From assembly GCA_025403435.1 (NCBI GenBank), contig CM046354.1, positions 22,787,467 to 22,851,466 on the forward strand: a stretch of 64,000 nucleotides of DNA. The letters are read 5' to 3'. How positions within the stretch are numbered: position 1 is the stretch's first letter; each line of letters opens with the position of its first letter. The position numbers and the translations under genes are program-made. Positions 33,612 to 44,584 of the stretch are shown one piece after another. This DNA is from Artocarpus heterophyllus. Taxonomy: Eukaryota > Streptophyta > Magnoliopsida > Rosales > Moraceae. The notes beneath the pieces were generated by a model, which was given only the letters and a program-made list of their open reading frames with translations, ran no database searches and was not told the origin of the DNA.

Positions 33612-35589
33612 TGTAAGACATGTATGCCTTAAGGAGTAAAAATGTAATAAATTTTTGAAGATATTTTTATCAATAAAGAATTTATTTATTGTTTATATAC
33701 CAAAACTTGTCCTCTTTACGTTCATATTTGTTGAATGTATGTTAAGCAAACAATAGTCTAAACCTTTAAGAATTGGGCATATGATGGATAAATTATGCAG
33801 AAGACATGATTCTTAAGGTGAAGGTCTAAATCATAAAATCCACGTTCGAGTGAATAAAGTTAGGCGTTTTATTTATGTAAAGATTGTTATGTTATCTATA
33901 TCCCTTTTGGGAGATGGTTTGTCTTGACTATCGGAGGTAGACTCCATGCATAGAAACATTGGCACGTTGTCATAAGTGACGATGTGTTGGATCGAGACAT
34001 AAAGCGAATTGATTTGGATTCATAATTTTGTCTCAGCAAATCGATTCACTTTAGACAATCATTTATATTGTATTTTAATCCTGAGATAAATAGTGGGCAC
34101 GTTGTCTTTATTTGTGTCTTTTGATGTACCAAAGGGTGACACCCACATCTTAATAGTGGTATGCATGCCGGTACGTTGGAGGCATGACTCTTGATAGCGT
34201 AGACCTGTTATTTATAGATATGGAATCTATAGCTCCTCTTTAAGAGTAGTGATATCCTCTTATATGTGTTATCCTGTAATTAGAAAACTAGAGCACTCAA
34301 CCATTGGGATACATAGGTGTAACCGATTGGTATACTGTCTTTGGATGGTAAGTTTTTCGATGTTGAGATAATGAAACGTAAGATAAAAATAATCGGGAAG
34401 GTAAGATAGAACTTGTCCTTAAGCTGATTATGGATAATCTTATAGGGATACGATACACTATGATATGTCATGGAGACTTAGCTATACGGGCTTTGTAATT
34501 CTATATAGTTTGAGAGTGCAGCTCCAAGCTTTTAGTGGAGTAGCGTTGGACTTGATAATTATGAAATATATATCTGGGATATTGGGTTTCGTAATTATCG
34601 GGAGTTTGAACTATATAGGTCTATTTGGTCCCCTTTACTAGCTCACAACATCCTGTAACGATACGGCGTGCTTTTTCAATAATTGGTGACTTATGTCAGA
34701 TTTATTAGATTTGTTGAAATTGAAAAGAATCAAATAATTCATGTTTGTTTATCGGTTGAATTAATTTTGTGATAAAATTAATTCAAGATAAACTTGTTGA
34801 ATTATTGGGATCAGATAATTCTTGTCTGTTTATCGGTTGATTTAATTTGTGAATAAATGAGATTAAGATAAACTTGTAGAATTATCAAAAATTTATTTAT
34901 TTTCCTAGAGATTATCTAGATAAAGTAGTTTTAATTAGATAACTTTTCTATTAGGTTATTTGAATTAAAACTGAGACTTTATCCTATAGGATCTCGGGTG
35001 AAAAATAAAAGATTCGCTGAGATTTTTTTTCTAGTAGTTCGACACGCCGATCCACAAGTTCGGCCTGTCGATGCACAAAGAAAAACAATCACGCATTTTA
35101 CATAGATTTTATCATATATTGATCCAAATTTGATTCTGATTCAAATTTTTAAGACCTAATCTGATAAGGATTGACCCTAGACCCAACCACTATAAATAAG
35201 GAGTAAGTCTCAAGAGTTATTTAGATCAATTGAGAGATTAAGAGTGATACTCTACCGGTGAGAATCTAAAACTCCCTAAGAGCTCTTGTTCACAAATCAC
35301 GAACACTAGCTTTGGGTTCTCTCAAATGGTTGGAAGGAGAGTTACCTGGAGGAAGAGCTGTACCTGTGAGCCCACACTCACTCCGATCATGGGTAGAGAA
35401 TAGCAAAGAAGACCAGTTGGTTGAGGCTCTTCTAGAACTTTACTTCTCTTCATAGATTGCGGGAATTCTTCGACATTCAAAGGTTAGTAAGATCTGGTTA
35501 ATTTATGCATATAGCATGTCAAACTTATGTTTTGAAAAATACTCTGATATAAAATTTTTAAAATTCTGTTGCGTACTATTTTTTCAACA
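33612..35589 (+). repeat. 5' LTR of element C
   Basis: About 1.98 kb, starting TGTAAGACATGTATGCC and ending TTTTTCAACA, so TG...CA ends. Homologous along its length to the other LTRs of the nest. A TATA box (TATAAATAAG) lies at 35191-35200. Confidence 0.93.
35191..35200 (+). promoter_or_regulatory. TATA box in LTR C
   Basis: TATAAATAAG, in the same place as TATAAAAAGG in LTRs of element B, about 400 bp before the LTR end. Likely U3/R promoter. Confidence 0.6.
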
Positions 35590-35591
35590 AT

Positions 35592-35605
35592 TGGTATCAA
35601 AGCCA
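35592..35605 (+). other. Primer-binding site of element C (tRNA-iMet)
   Basis: TGGTATCAAAGCCA, two bases after the LTR, differing by one base from the common copia site TGGTATCAGAGCC complementary to the 3' end of initiator tRNA-Met. Confidence 0.85.
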
Positions 35606-35642
35606 TTGTTTTTATATGAATTTACGAGTTTGTGATCATGCT

Positions 35643-37655
35643 TGTTGGAAAAACAGTGCGTAACGGAATTTAAAAATTTTTCATCAGAGTAATTTCTAAA
35701 ATACAAGTTTGACATGCTATATGTATAAATTAAGTAGATCTTACTAACCTTTGTGTGTCGAAGAACCTCCGCAACCTGTGAAGAGAAGTAACGTTCTAGA
35801 AGAGCCTCAACCAACTGGTCTTCTTTGCTATTCTCTATCCACAACCGGAGTGAGTGTGGGCTCACACGTACAGCTCTTCCACCGGTGACTCTCCTTCCAA
35901 CCAATAGAGAGAACCTAAAGCTAGTGTTCGTGATTTGTGAACAAAAGCTCTCAGGGAGTTTTTCAGATGCTCACCAGAAGAGTATCACTCTTAATCTCTT
36001 AATTGATCTAAGTAAATCATGAGACTCACTCCCTTTATATAGCTATTGGTCCTAGGGTCAGTCCTTATCAGATTAGGTCTCAAAAACCCGAAACAGAATC
36101 AAGTTCGGATCAATATCTGATAAGATCCGCGTGAAAACGTGTAATCTTATCTCTCGCTAATCGGTAGGCCGAACAAGCCCCATCGGCAGGCCGAACACGT
36201 CATTCGATAGGCCGAACTCTTGCGCAAATATCTCCGCAAATCTTTTATTTTTCACCCAAGATTCTATAGGATAAAGTCTCAGTTTTGATTCAAATAACCC
36301 AATAAAGAAGTTATCTGATCAAAACAAACTTTATCAAGATAATCTCTAAGAAACTAAATCAATTCACAATAATTCTACAAGTTTATCTTGATCTAATTTA
36401 TCCAAAAATTAAATCAACCAATAAACAAACAAGAATTATCTGATCCCAATAATTCAACAAGTTTATCTTAAATTATTTTCTTACAAAATTAATTCAACCG
36501 ATAAATAGACATGAATTATTTAATTCTTTCAAATTTTAAACCAATCTGATAAATCTGACATAAGTCACCAATTATTAGAAAAGCACGCCGTGTCATTACA
36601 GGATTTTGTGAGCTAGCAAAGGGGACCAAAATGGACCTATAAAGTAAAAGCTCATGATAATTATGAAACCCAATATCCCAAGTATACATTTCACAATTAT
36701 CAACTCCAACGCTACTCCACTAAAAGCTTGGAGCTGCACTCTCGAGCTTTATAGAATTACGAAGCCCGTAAAGCTAAGTCTCCATGACATATCAAAGTGT
36801 ATCGTATCCCCATATGATAATCCATAATCGGCTTAAGGACAAGTTCTGTCTTACCTTCCTGATTATTTTTATCTTACGTTCCATTATCTCACCATTAGAA
36901 AACTTACCATCCAAAGATAGTATACAATTCGGTTACACCTATGTATCCAAATGGTTGAGCGCTCCAATTTTCTAATTACTGGACAACGCATATAAGAGGA
37001 TATCATTACTCCTAAAGAGGAGCTATGGATTCCATATCTATGAATAACAAGTCTACGCTATCAAGAGTCATGCCTCCAACGTACCGACATGCATACCACT
37101 ATTGAGATGTGGGTGTCACCCATTGGTACATCAAAAGACACAAGTCAAGACAACGGGCCCACTATTCATCTTAGGATTAAGATACAATACAAATGACTGT
37201 CTAAAGTGAATCAATTTGCCAAGACAAAATTATTAATCCAAATCAATTCACTTTATATCCCAATCCAACACATCGTCACCTATGACAATGCGCTAATGTT
37301 TCTATTCATAGAGTCCAACTCCAATGGTCAAGACAAACCATCTCCCTAAATGGGATATAGACAACATAACAAGCTTTACATGAATAAAGCACCCAACTTT
37401 ATTCCCTCGATTGCGGATCATATGTTTTAGACCGTCACCTTGAGAATCGTGTCTTCTACATAATCAGTCCATCATATGCCCAATTCTTAAGGTTTAGACT
37501 GACAGTCTCAGACTACTGTTTGCTTAACATACATTCAACAAATATGAACGTAAAGAGGACAAGATTTGGTATATATAAATGAATAAATTCTTTATTGATA
37601 AAAATGTCTCTAAAAATGTATTACATTTTACTCCTTAGGGCATACATGTCTTACA
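35643..37655 (-). repeat. 3' LTR of element A
   Basis: About 2.01 kb, in reverse orientation (TGTAAGACATG at the right edge, TTTTTCCAACA at the left). Contains three palindromic TTCGGCC-type sites (36160-36217) and a TATATAAAGGG box at 36031-36041. Confidence 0.93.
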
Positions 37656-37670
37656 ATCTCTCACTTGCAC
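37656..37670 (-). other. Polypurine tract of element A
   Basis: GTGCAAGTGAGAGAT immediately upstream of the 3' LTR. It overlaps the end of the pol stop codon region (TAG at 37670-37672), the usual arrangement for plus-strand priming. Confidence 0.75.
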
Positions 37671-40600
37671 TAAGTGAGTAAATACAGCAAATTTCGTATC
37701 CCCATAGCTTCCACATGCCTCTCGAAGACTCTCCCAGTAAGTGTCTTCGTAAATGGATCAGCTAAATTGGCCTCTGACGTGATCTTGCACACCGTGACAT
37801 GCCCACCCTCAACGAAGTCCTTTATCACATGATACTTCCGATCAATATGCTTACTCTTCTTGTGAAATCTTGGTTCCTTAGCATTAGCTACTGCCGCACT
37901 GTTATCACAGTACAGTGATATAGCTTTATCCATACCAGGAACTACCTCAAGATCCCCAAGGAACTTGCGGAGCCACACTACTTCTTTCGAAGCATCACTA
38001 GCCGCCACATACTCGGCCTCCATCATTGAATCTGAAGTGCAATCTTGCTTCGCACTTCTCCAACTGATGGCACTGCCGACCAGAGTAAACACAAACCCCG
38101 AAGTCGATTTCCTAGAATCCAGACAAGATTGACAATCCGAGTCAGTGTATCCTAGAGGAGTTAAGTCCTCACCCGACTACACAAGCATATACCCTTGAGT
38201 CTTTCTCAGGTACTTGAAAATATTCTTTACTGCAACCCAATGGTTCGGTCTTGGATCCGTCTGAAATCGACTTACAATCCCGACGGCATAGCTAATATCC
38301 GGTCGTGTGCAAAGCATGACATACATGAGACTACCCACTGCCGAAGAATAAGGTACCTTCTTCATGTATTCTCTTTCTGCATAAGACTTTGGAGAGTCTT
38401 TCTTAGAAAGAGTAATTCCATACTAGATGGTTGCCCACCTTTCTTGGAATCCTACATTGCAAACCTCCTGAGAATTTTATCTATGTATCCGGCCTATGAC
38501 AAAGTTATCATTTTGTTCTTCCTATCCCGAAAGATCTGGATACCGAGAACAAAATTAGCCTCACCTAAGTCCTTCATGTCAAACTGCTTGATTAACCATA
38601 ATTTGACCGACGACATTGCCGCAACGTGATTGCCAATTAGCAGAATGTCATCTACATAGAGCAGTAGAAAAACCGCATTCTTATCCTTAATGTGTTTGTA
38701 AACACATGGTCCATCCACATTTTGTGAGAACCCATAAGTCTTGATCACTTGATCAAATCTTATGTTCCAAGAACGGGAAGCCTGCTTAAGTCCATAAATT
38801 GACTTCAGCAACTTACAAACCTTAACCTCTTGACCCGCGACCTTGAACTCATCTGGTTGTTCCATATAAATGGACTCATCAAGATAGCCATTCAGAAAAG
38901 CCGTCTTGACATCCATCTACCAAATCTCATAGCCTAGAGCGGCTGCTATGGACAAGAGAATCCGGATGGACTTAAGCATGGCTACAGGCGAAAAGGTTTC
39001 CTCATAATCAATTCCTTCCTTTTGTGTATAACCCTTAGCTACCAGTCTAGCCTTAAAGGTTTCGACCTTTCCATCCACTCCTCTTTTCCTCTTGTAAATC
39101 CACTTACACCCTATGGGTTTTACCCCTTCGAAAAGATCCACAAGCTCCCATACTCGATTAGTCTCCATAGACTTCATCTCTATGTTCATGGCCTCTGTCC
39201 AGAGTCTTGAATCAACATCCTCCATAGCTTTTGCGTAAGTATAAGGATCCCTGTCATGTTCATCCGGTTCAGCTAAGAAGACCTCCCCATTGAACATATA
39301 CTTCTCAGGTTGACGCCCGATCCTTCCACTACTCCGAAGCCCCTGAGATTGTTGTTCAAGTTTGTTTGGTTTTTTTACATTGATCGGAACGGTTTCATTC
39401 GGAATCTCTGGAGTGAACGGATCACCCCTTAACTCCTTAAGCACCACTTTGCTTCAAGGTTTAAAGTCGTCCATCTAACTCTCCTCAAGGAAAGTTGCAT
39501 TAGCAGAAACCATGACTTTATTTTCCTTTGGGTTATAAAAATAACCCCCTTTAGTCCCTTTTGGATATCCTACAAACACGCAAACTTTCGAACGTGCTTC
39601 CAACTTATTCAGATCCTTAAACAGGACATGAGCCAGACATCCCCATATGCGAATATGGTTTAAGGATGTCTTCCTTCTTGTCCACAGCTCGTGAGGAGTT
39701 TTAGGGACCAATTTTGAAGGCACATTGTTCAAAAGATAACATGCAGTTTGTAGTGCATATCCCCAAAAGGATAAAGGCAATGATGAATAACTCATCATGG
39801 ACCTAATCATTTCCAACAAAGTCCTATTCCTTCTCTCCGCTATGCCATTCTGCTGCGGAGTGCCCGGCATAGTCAAATGGGATAAAATCCCATTCTCTAA
39901 CAAGTGTCCTAAGAACTCATAAGAAAGGTATTCTCCACCTCGATCAGATCGAAGTGCCTTTATGGGTTTACCCAATTGCTTTTCCACTTCAGCCTGAAAC
40001 TTCCTAAACTTATCAAAAGTTTCGCTTTTGTGGTGCATTAGGTACACATACCCATATCTTGAGTAATCGTCAACAAAAGTGACGAAGTACTCATACCCTC
40101 CTCGTGCCCGGATGTTCATCGGTCCGCAAACATCACTATGCACAAGTTCTAAAACCCCTTCGGCCCTATTGCCCTTAGACCCGTATGGTATTTTGGTCAT
40201 TTTACCCTCCAAACAAGATTCACATTGAGGTATAGATTCCACCTTTAAGTGACTTAAAGGTCCATCCTTTACCAACCTTTGAATCCTATTCAGGTTAATA
40301 TGACCAAGGCGCAAATGCCAAAGATAAGTCTTATTAGAGTGAGAAGTTTTAAGTCTTTTAGAGTCATTATCATTTATCTCAGCATTAAGCAACAAGCCCA
40401 TCTTAGGTTTGATAAAATATAGATTATTTTGCATCCATCCAGAACAGATAAAAGATTTATTTTTACGAATCACCACTTTTTCATTAAAAGCTACCACGTA
40501 GGAGTCTTTAAATAAACAAGATACAGAAATTAAATTCCTTTTAAATTTAGGAACATAAAAACAATCTTGCAAAATTAAATTCCTATAATTATCAAAGTAA

Positions 40601-40985
40601 AGATGGACATCTCCCACTGCTTCCGTTGAGACCAAGGATCCATCGCCCATCCGAAGCATGAAGTCCTCATGCAGCAGACTTCTCGTTTCTTTGAATCCCT
40701 GCAGAGAAACACAAACATGATTAGTTGCACTGGAATCTGTGACCCAGATGTCACTGGATTCCTCAACCAAATAAGTTTCTAAATATAGAAGATCACACCT
40801 ACCTCCTTTGGAAAGAAAGTCCTTGCAATACTTCTTGATATGCTCGACCTTTCCACAGAAGAAGCACTTAAGCTTCTTTGGGTTCTTCTTCTTCTTCTTC
40901 TTGCTCTAGGTATTAGCAAGAATAGAAGACTTCCAGTTCTTGGCCCGTTGCTTCTTTCCATTCCCTAAGTCAGGATTGGAACCAG
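37670..40985 (-). pseudogene. Element A pol with gag zinc knuckle (decayed)
   Basis: Copia-order polyprotein read right to left. A CCHC knuckle remnant lies near 40830-40870. The protease has the motif DSSATNHVC, where the active-site triplet DSG/DTG has become DSS. The GAG-pre-integrase [12 protein letters not shown] and integrase core with [12 protein letters not shown] lie in one open stretch at 39475-40770 (431 residues). Reverse transcriptase with YVDDILLIGN follows at 38494-39447, then RNase H with YCDNSAAVANAKEPRF and DSMMEAEYVAASDAS at 37670-38365. Stop codons near 38175, 38494, 38917 and 39475 and a lost frame near 38370-38490 break it. At 40985 it is interrupted within gag by element B. 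Confidence 0.9.
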
Positions 40986-42423
40986 TGTTAGACATGTATG
41001 CCCTAAGGAGTAAAAATGTAATACGTTTTTGGAGACACTTTTATCAATAAAGAATTTATTCATTTATATATACCAAATCTTGTCCTCTTTACGTTCATAT
41101 TTGTTGAATGTATGATAAGCAAACAGTAGTCTGAGACTGTCAGTCTAAACCTTAAGAATTGGGCATATGATGGGATGATTATGCGGTAGACACGATTCTT
41201 AAGATGACGGTCTAAAATGTATGATCTGCAATCGAGGGAATATAGTTGGGCACTTTATTCATGTAAATATTGTTATGTTGTCTATATCCCTTTTGGGAGA
41301 CGGTTTGTCTTGGCCATCAGAATTGGACTCCGTGAATAAAAACATTGGCACGTTGTCATAGGTGACGATGTGTTGGATCGGGACATAAAGTGAATTGATT
41401 TGGATTAAAAATTCTGTCTTGGCAAATCGATTCACTTTAGACAGTCATTTGTATTGTATCTTAATCCTGAGATGAATAGTGGGCCCGTTATCTCGACTTG
41501 TGTCTTTTGATGTACCAATGGGTGACTCCTACATCTCTATAGTGGTATGCATGTCGGTACATTGGAGGCATGACCCTTGATAGCGTAGACTTGTTATTCA
41601 TAGATATGAAATCCATAGCTCCTCTTTAGGAGTAATGATATCCTCTTATATGCGTTGTCCTGTAATTGGAAAACTAGAGCGCTCAACCATTTGGATACAT
41701 AGGTGTAACCGAATGGTATACTAACTTTGGATGGTAATTTTTCTAGTGGTGAGACAATGGAACGTAAGATAAAAATAATCGGGAAGGTAAGACAGAACTT
41801 GCCCTTAAGCCGATTATGGATGATCATATGGGGATACGATACACTATGATATGTCATGGAGACTTAGCTACACGAGCTTCGTAATTCTATAAAGTTCGAG
41901 AGTGCAGCTCCAAGCTTTTAGTGGAGTAGCGTTGGAGCTGATAATTGTGAATTGTATATCTGGGATATTGGGTTTCATAATTATCATGAGCTTGAGCTTT
42001 ATAGGTCCATTTTGGTCCCCTTTGCTAGCTCACAAAATCCTGTAACGACACGGCATGCTTTTCCAATAATTGGTGACTTATGTCGGATTTATCAGATTGG
42101 TTTAAAATTTGTAAGAATCAAATAATTCATGTCTGTTTATTAGTTGAATTAATTTTGTAAGAAATTAGTTCAAGATAAACTTGTTGAATTATTACGATCA
42201 GATAATTCTTGTCTGTTTATCGGTTGTTTTAATTTTGGACAAATCAGAACAAGATAAACTTGTAGAATTATTGTGAATTGATTTATTTTCTTAGAGATTA
42301 TCTTGATAAAGTTTGTTTTGATCAGATAACTTCTCTATTGGGTTATTTGAATCAAAACTGAGACTTTATCCTTCAGAATCTCAGGTGGAAAATAAAAGAT
42401 TCGTAGAGATTTTTTCTCGGTGG

Positions 42424-42478
42424 TTCGGCCTGCCGGATGACGTGTTCGGCCTGCCGATCAGAATGTTCGGCCTACCGA
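42424..42478 (+). repeat. Three palindromic sites spaced 21 bp in LTR B
   Basis: TTCGGCCTGCCGGA at 42424, TTCGGCCTGCCGAT at 42445 and TTCGGCCTACCGAT at 42466, exactly 21 bp apart and about 130-170 bp upstream of the TATA box. The same set occurs in LTRs of A, D and (two copies) C. Confidence 0.85.
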
Positions 42479-42596
42479 TCAACGGAGATAAGATTACGCA
42501 TTTTCAGGCAGATCTTATCAGATATTGATCCGAACTTGATTTCGTTTCGAGTTTTTGAGACCTAATCTGATATGGACTGACCCCAGGATCAATAGG

Positions 42597-42606
42597 TATA
42601 AAAAGG
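42597..42606 (+). promoter_or_regulatory. TATA box in 5' LTR of element B
   Basis: TATAAAAAGG, conserved in position in the 3' LTR (49396-49405) and in the other family members; probable start of the genomic RNA some 30 bases downstream. Confidence 0.65.
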
Positions 42607-43000
42607 GAGTGAGTCGCATGATTTACTCAGATCAATTTGAGAGATTAAGAGTGATACTCTTCTAGTGAGCATCTGAAAACTCCCTGAGAGCTTTTGTTCA
42701 CAAATCACGAGCACTAGCTTTGGGTTCTCTCTGTTGGTTGGAAGGAGAGTCACCAGTGGAAGAGCTGTACGTGTGAGCCCACACTCACTCCGGTTGTGGA
42801 TAGAGAATAGCAAAGAAGACCAATTGGTTGAGGCTCTTCTGGAACGTTACTTCTCTACACAGGTTGCGGAGGTTCTTCGGCACACTGAGGTTAGTAAGAT
42901 CTGTTTAATTTATACATATAACATGTTAAACTTGTGTTTTAGAAAATACTCTGATGAAATTTTTTTTAAAAATTCTGCTGCGTACTTTGTTTCCAACAAT

Positions 43001-43014
43001 TGGTATCAGAGCCA
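43001..43014 (+). other. Primer-binding site of element B (tRNA-iMet)
   Basis: TGGTATCAGAGCCA, two bases after the 5' LTR, matching the standard copia initiator tRNA-Met site. Confidence 0.92.
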
Positions 43015-43388
43015 GGTTCTTACATAAATTTGCAAGTTTGTGATCATTTCATATGCATAAATTTTGTGATCTTAATCTCTCCTATGCTTGAATTGAATTT
43101 TATAGAGAGATGGCACTCTAGGTTTCTGTATAATATATATGTTAATTATGGTTGATTAAATCATTGTTTAATTATTTATTAATTAATTAATACCGGTTAT
43201 GGTTCCTTAGAGGTTAGAATGTGTATCTAGGTTTTTCATGTAATTAGTTGGCGGACTATCATCTCCGTCTAGGAATTGTTATTTAATTTTTAATTTGTAA
43301 GAATTTGTAATTAAATAATTATCCGGAGAAGACGGATCGAGAAGTCGGATCTAGAAGATTGATGATGGCGCCTCCAGGTATTTTCTGC

Positions 43389-43616
43389 TCGGTTGGCATG
43401 CCGGACCTCACAGTTCGGCATGCCGAAGGTCACAGTTCGGCAGGCCGAAGGTCATAGATCGGCAAGCCGGACGTGTGGTCTGGCTGGCCGAAGGTCACAG
43501 ATCGGCAGGCCGGACGTGTGGTCCGGCAGGCCGACAGTGGGGCAGAAAATTTGGTGCTCTACCGGCAGGCCGAAGTTTCAAATCGGCTGGCCGATCACCC
43601 AGATCGGCCAGCCGAC
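43389..43616 (+). repeat. Leader array of ten palindromic sites, period 21-22 bp
   Basis: Units of the form TTCGGCAGGCCGAA, ATCGGCAAGCCGGA and ATCGGCTGGCCGAT start at about 43414, 43436, 43458, 43479, 43501, 43522, 43561, 43582 and 43603, preceded by a weaker one at 43390. Spacing is 21-22 except for one gap of 39. The short open frames through it are by-products. Confidence 0.9.
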
Positions 43617-44109
43617 CGAGAGCTGCCAGGTGTCCAGAAAAGGTGCAATTTTTTCGGTGCAGTTTTAATTTTATTTTTGGGACGATTCTGAGAAACATTA
43701 AATTTGGATATGACCAAAAATATGAAGTATTTGATTCATACGGGATTGAAGACTTGAAGATGGATATTACATGAAGAAGGATACAACTTGAGGATTCAAG
43801 GATGAAGAATCGATAAATGTCTCAATTATTCTCTTGTAATCTTAGTTTTCTATTCTCTAGGTTGGAACCATAATATTATGGTTACTATTATTTTGCTTGT
43901 AGCTTTGCTTGATTGCTTTGCTTGTCTGCATTATAATATGATTTACCATGTATATTGATAACATGTCATATAAAATAGGGAGTGCCACTCATATTAAAAT
44001 TGTTCATGCATAATTTTAAAATAAAACCTTGACTTCAAAAGATTGAGTGGGAGAAGGTTTTCGAAGAGAGGACCTAAGGCCTCCATCGTTGGTCCATAGG
44101 AAGAACATG

Positions 44110-44435
44110 GTGGTCCCGACCCCTAGGAAAGGATTTCTATCATGTACCAGATTGGATCTCTAAAAGGATAAGGTATTTTAGTATGATTTATGGTTGCACA
44201 CCCCTAGGAGGTGATTATAAATCATGGATAAAATATTAAAACGGTGGTTATACACTCACGTTAATTTTATTATTAACCTCCCCTAGGAGCTCTGTTAATA
44301 AAATTAATGGCTAAAGAAACGATTATTAGTATATGCTAGATCATACGGGTCCTGGATGGCATATATTAATCAGGAGGGGATCCGTGTTCTTGATTGAATT
44401 TGACATGACTCCCCTAGGAGCTTGTTGAATTCTGA
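44110..44435 (+). other. Leader hairpins exposing CCTAGG, upstream of gag
   Basis: CCTAGG occurs at 44122, 44203, 44282 and 44413. Around the second, 44183-44191 (ATGATTTAT) pairs with 44217-44225, and CACC with GGTG closes the loop. Around the third, 44261-44277 pairs with 44294-44307 over 14 bp with a 3-nt bulge, and CTCC/GGAG caps it. Around the fourth, GAATTTGACA faces TGTTGAATTC. The first has no strong stem. The set is also present in the leader of element A (50590-50925). Confidence 0.7.
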
Positions 44436-44584
44436 GTTGGGAATTATCGTTGTAAGGTTGTGATATTTTCAAGGTTTTTGACACATAAACGCATTTGTAT
44501 TATTTTACATGATTATGTTATCTTACTAAATTATTATATATGTTTGCTTATGTTTGGTATATGATTCTTTATTGTAGATTGAAA

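Larger units (their letters stand above)
33612..35642 (+). mobile_element. Copia element C, left part (5' LTR and leader start)
   Basis: Element C is the outer, oldest member of the nest. Its 5' LTR is 33612-35589, followed by the tRNA-Met primer site and 40 bases of leader. It is then split by element A and resumes at 54157. GTAAG just before the LTR (33607-33611) is the likely left target duplication; its partner lies outside the window. Confidence 0.9.
40986..42998 (+). repeat. 5' LTR of element B
   Basis: 2,013 bp from TGTTAGACATGTATGCCC to TTTCCAACA. Very similar to 47791-49797; differences seen include a 28-bp deletion in the 3' copy near 48457 and changes around the palindromic sites. 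Confidence 0.95.

Noticed and set aside
43389..43616. CGG...CCG spacing as a zinc-cluster (Gal4-type) binding array
   Set aside because: That regulator family is fungal and the window is plant DNA; the similarity of the triplets alone is not evidence.
43389..43616. CRISPR-like array
   Set aside because: Period of 21-22 bp with diverged palindromic units and no spacers of uniform length, in a plant retrotransposon leader.
43393..43774. Open frames of up to 99 residues through the leader array
   Set aside because: Repeat-driven reading of the palindromic sites in all three frames; the array is explained at DNA/RNA level.
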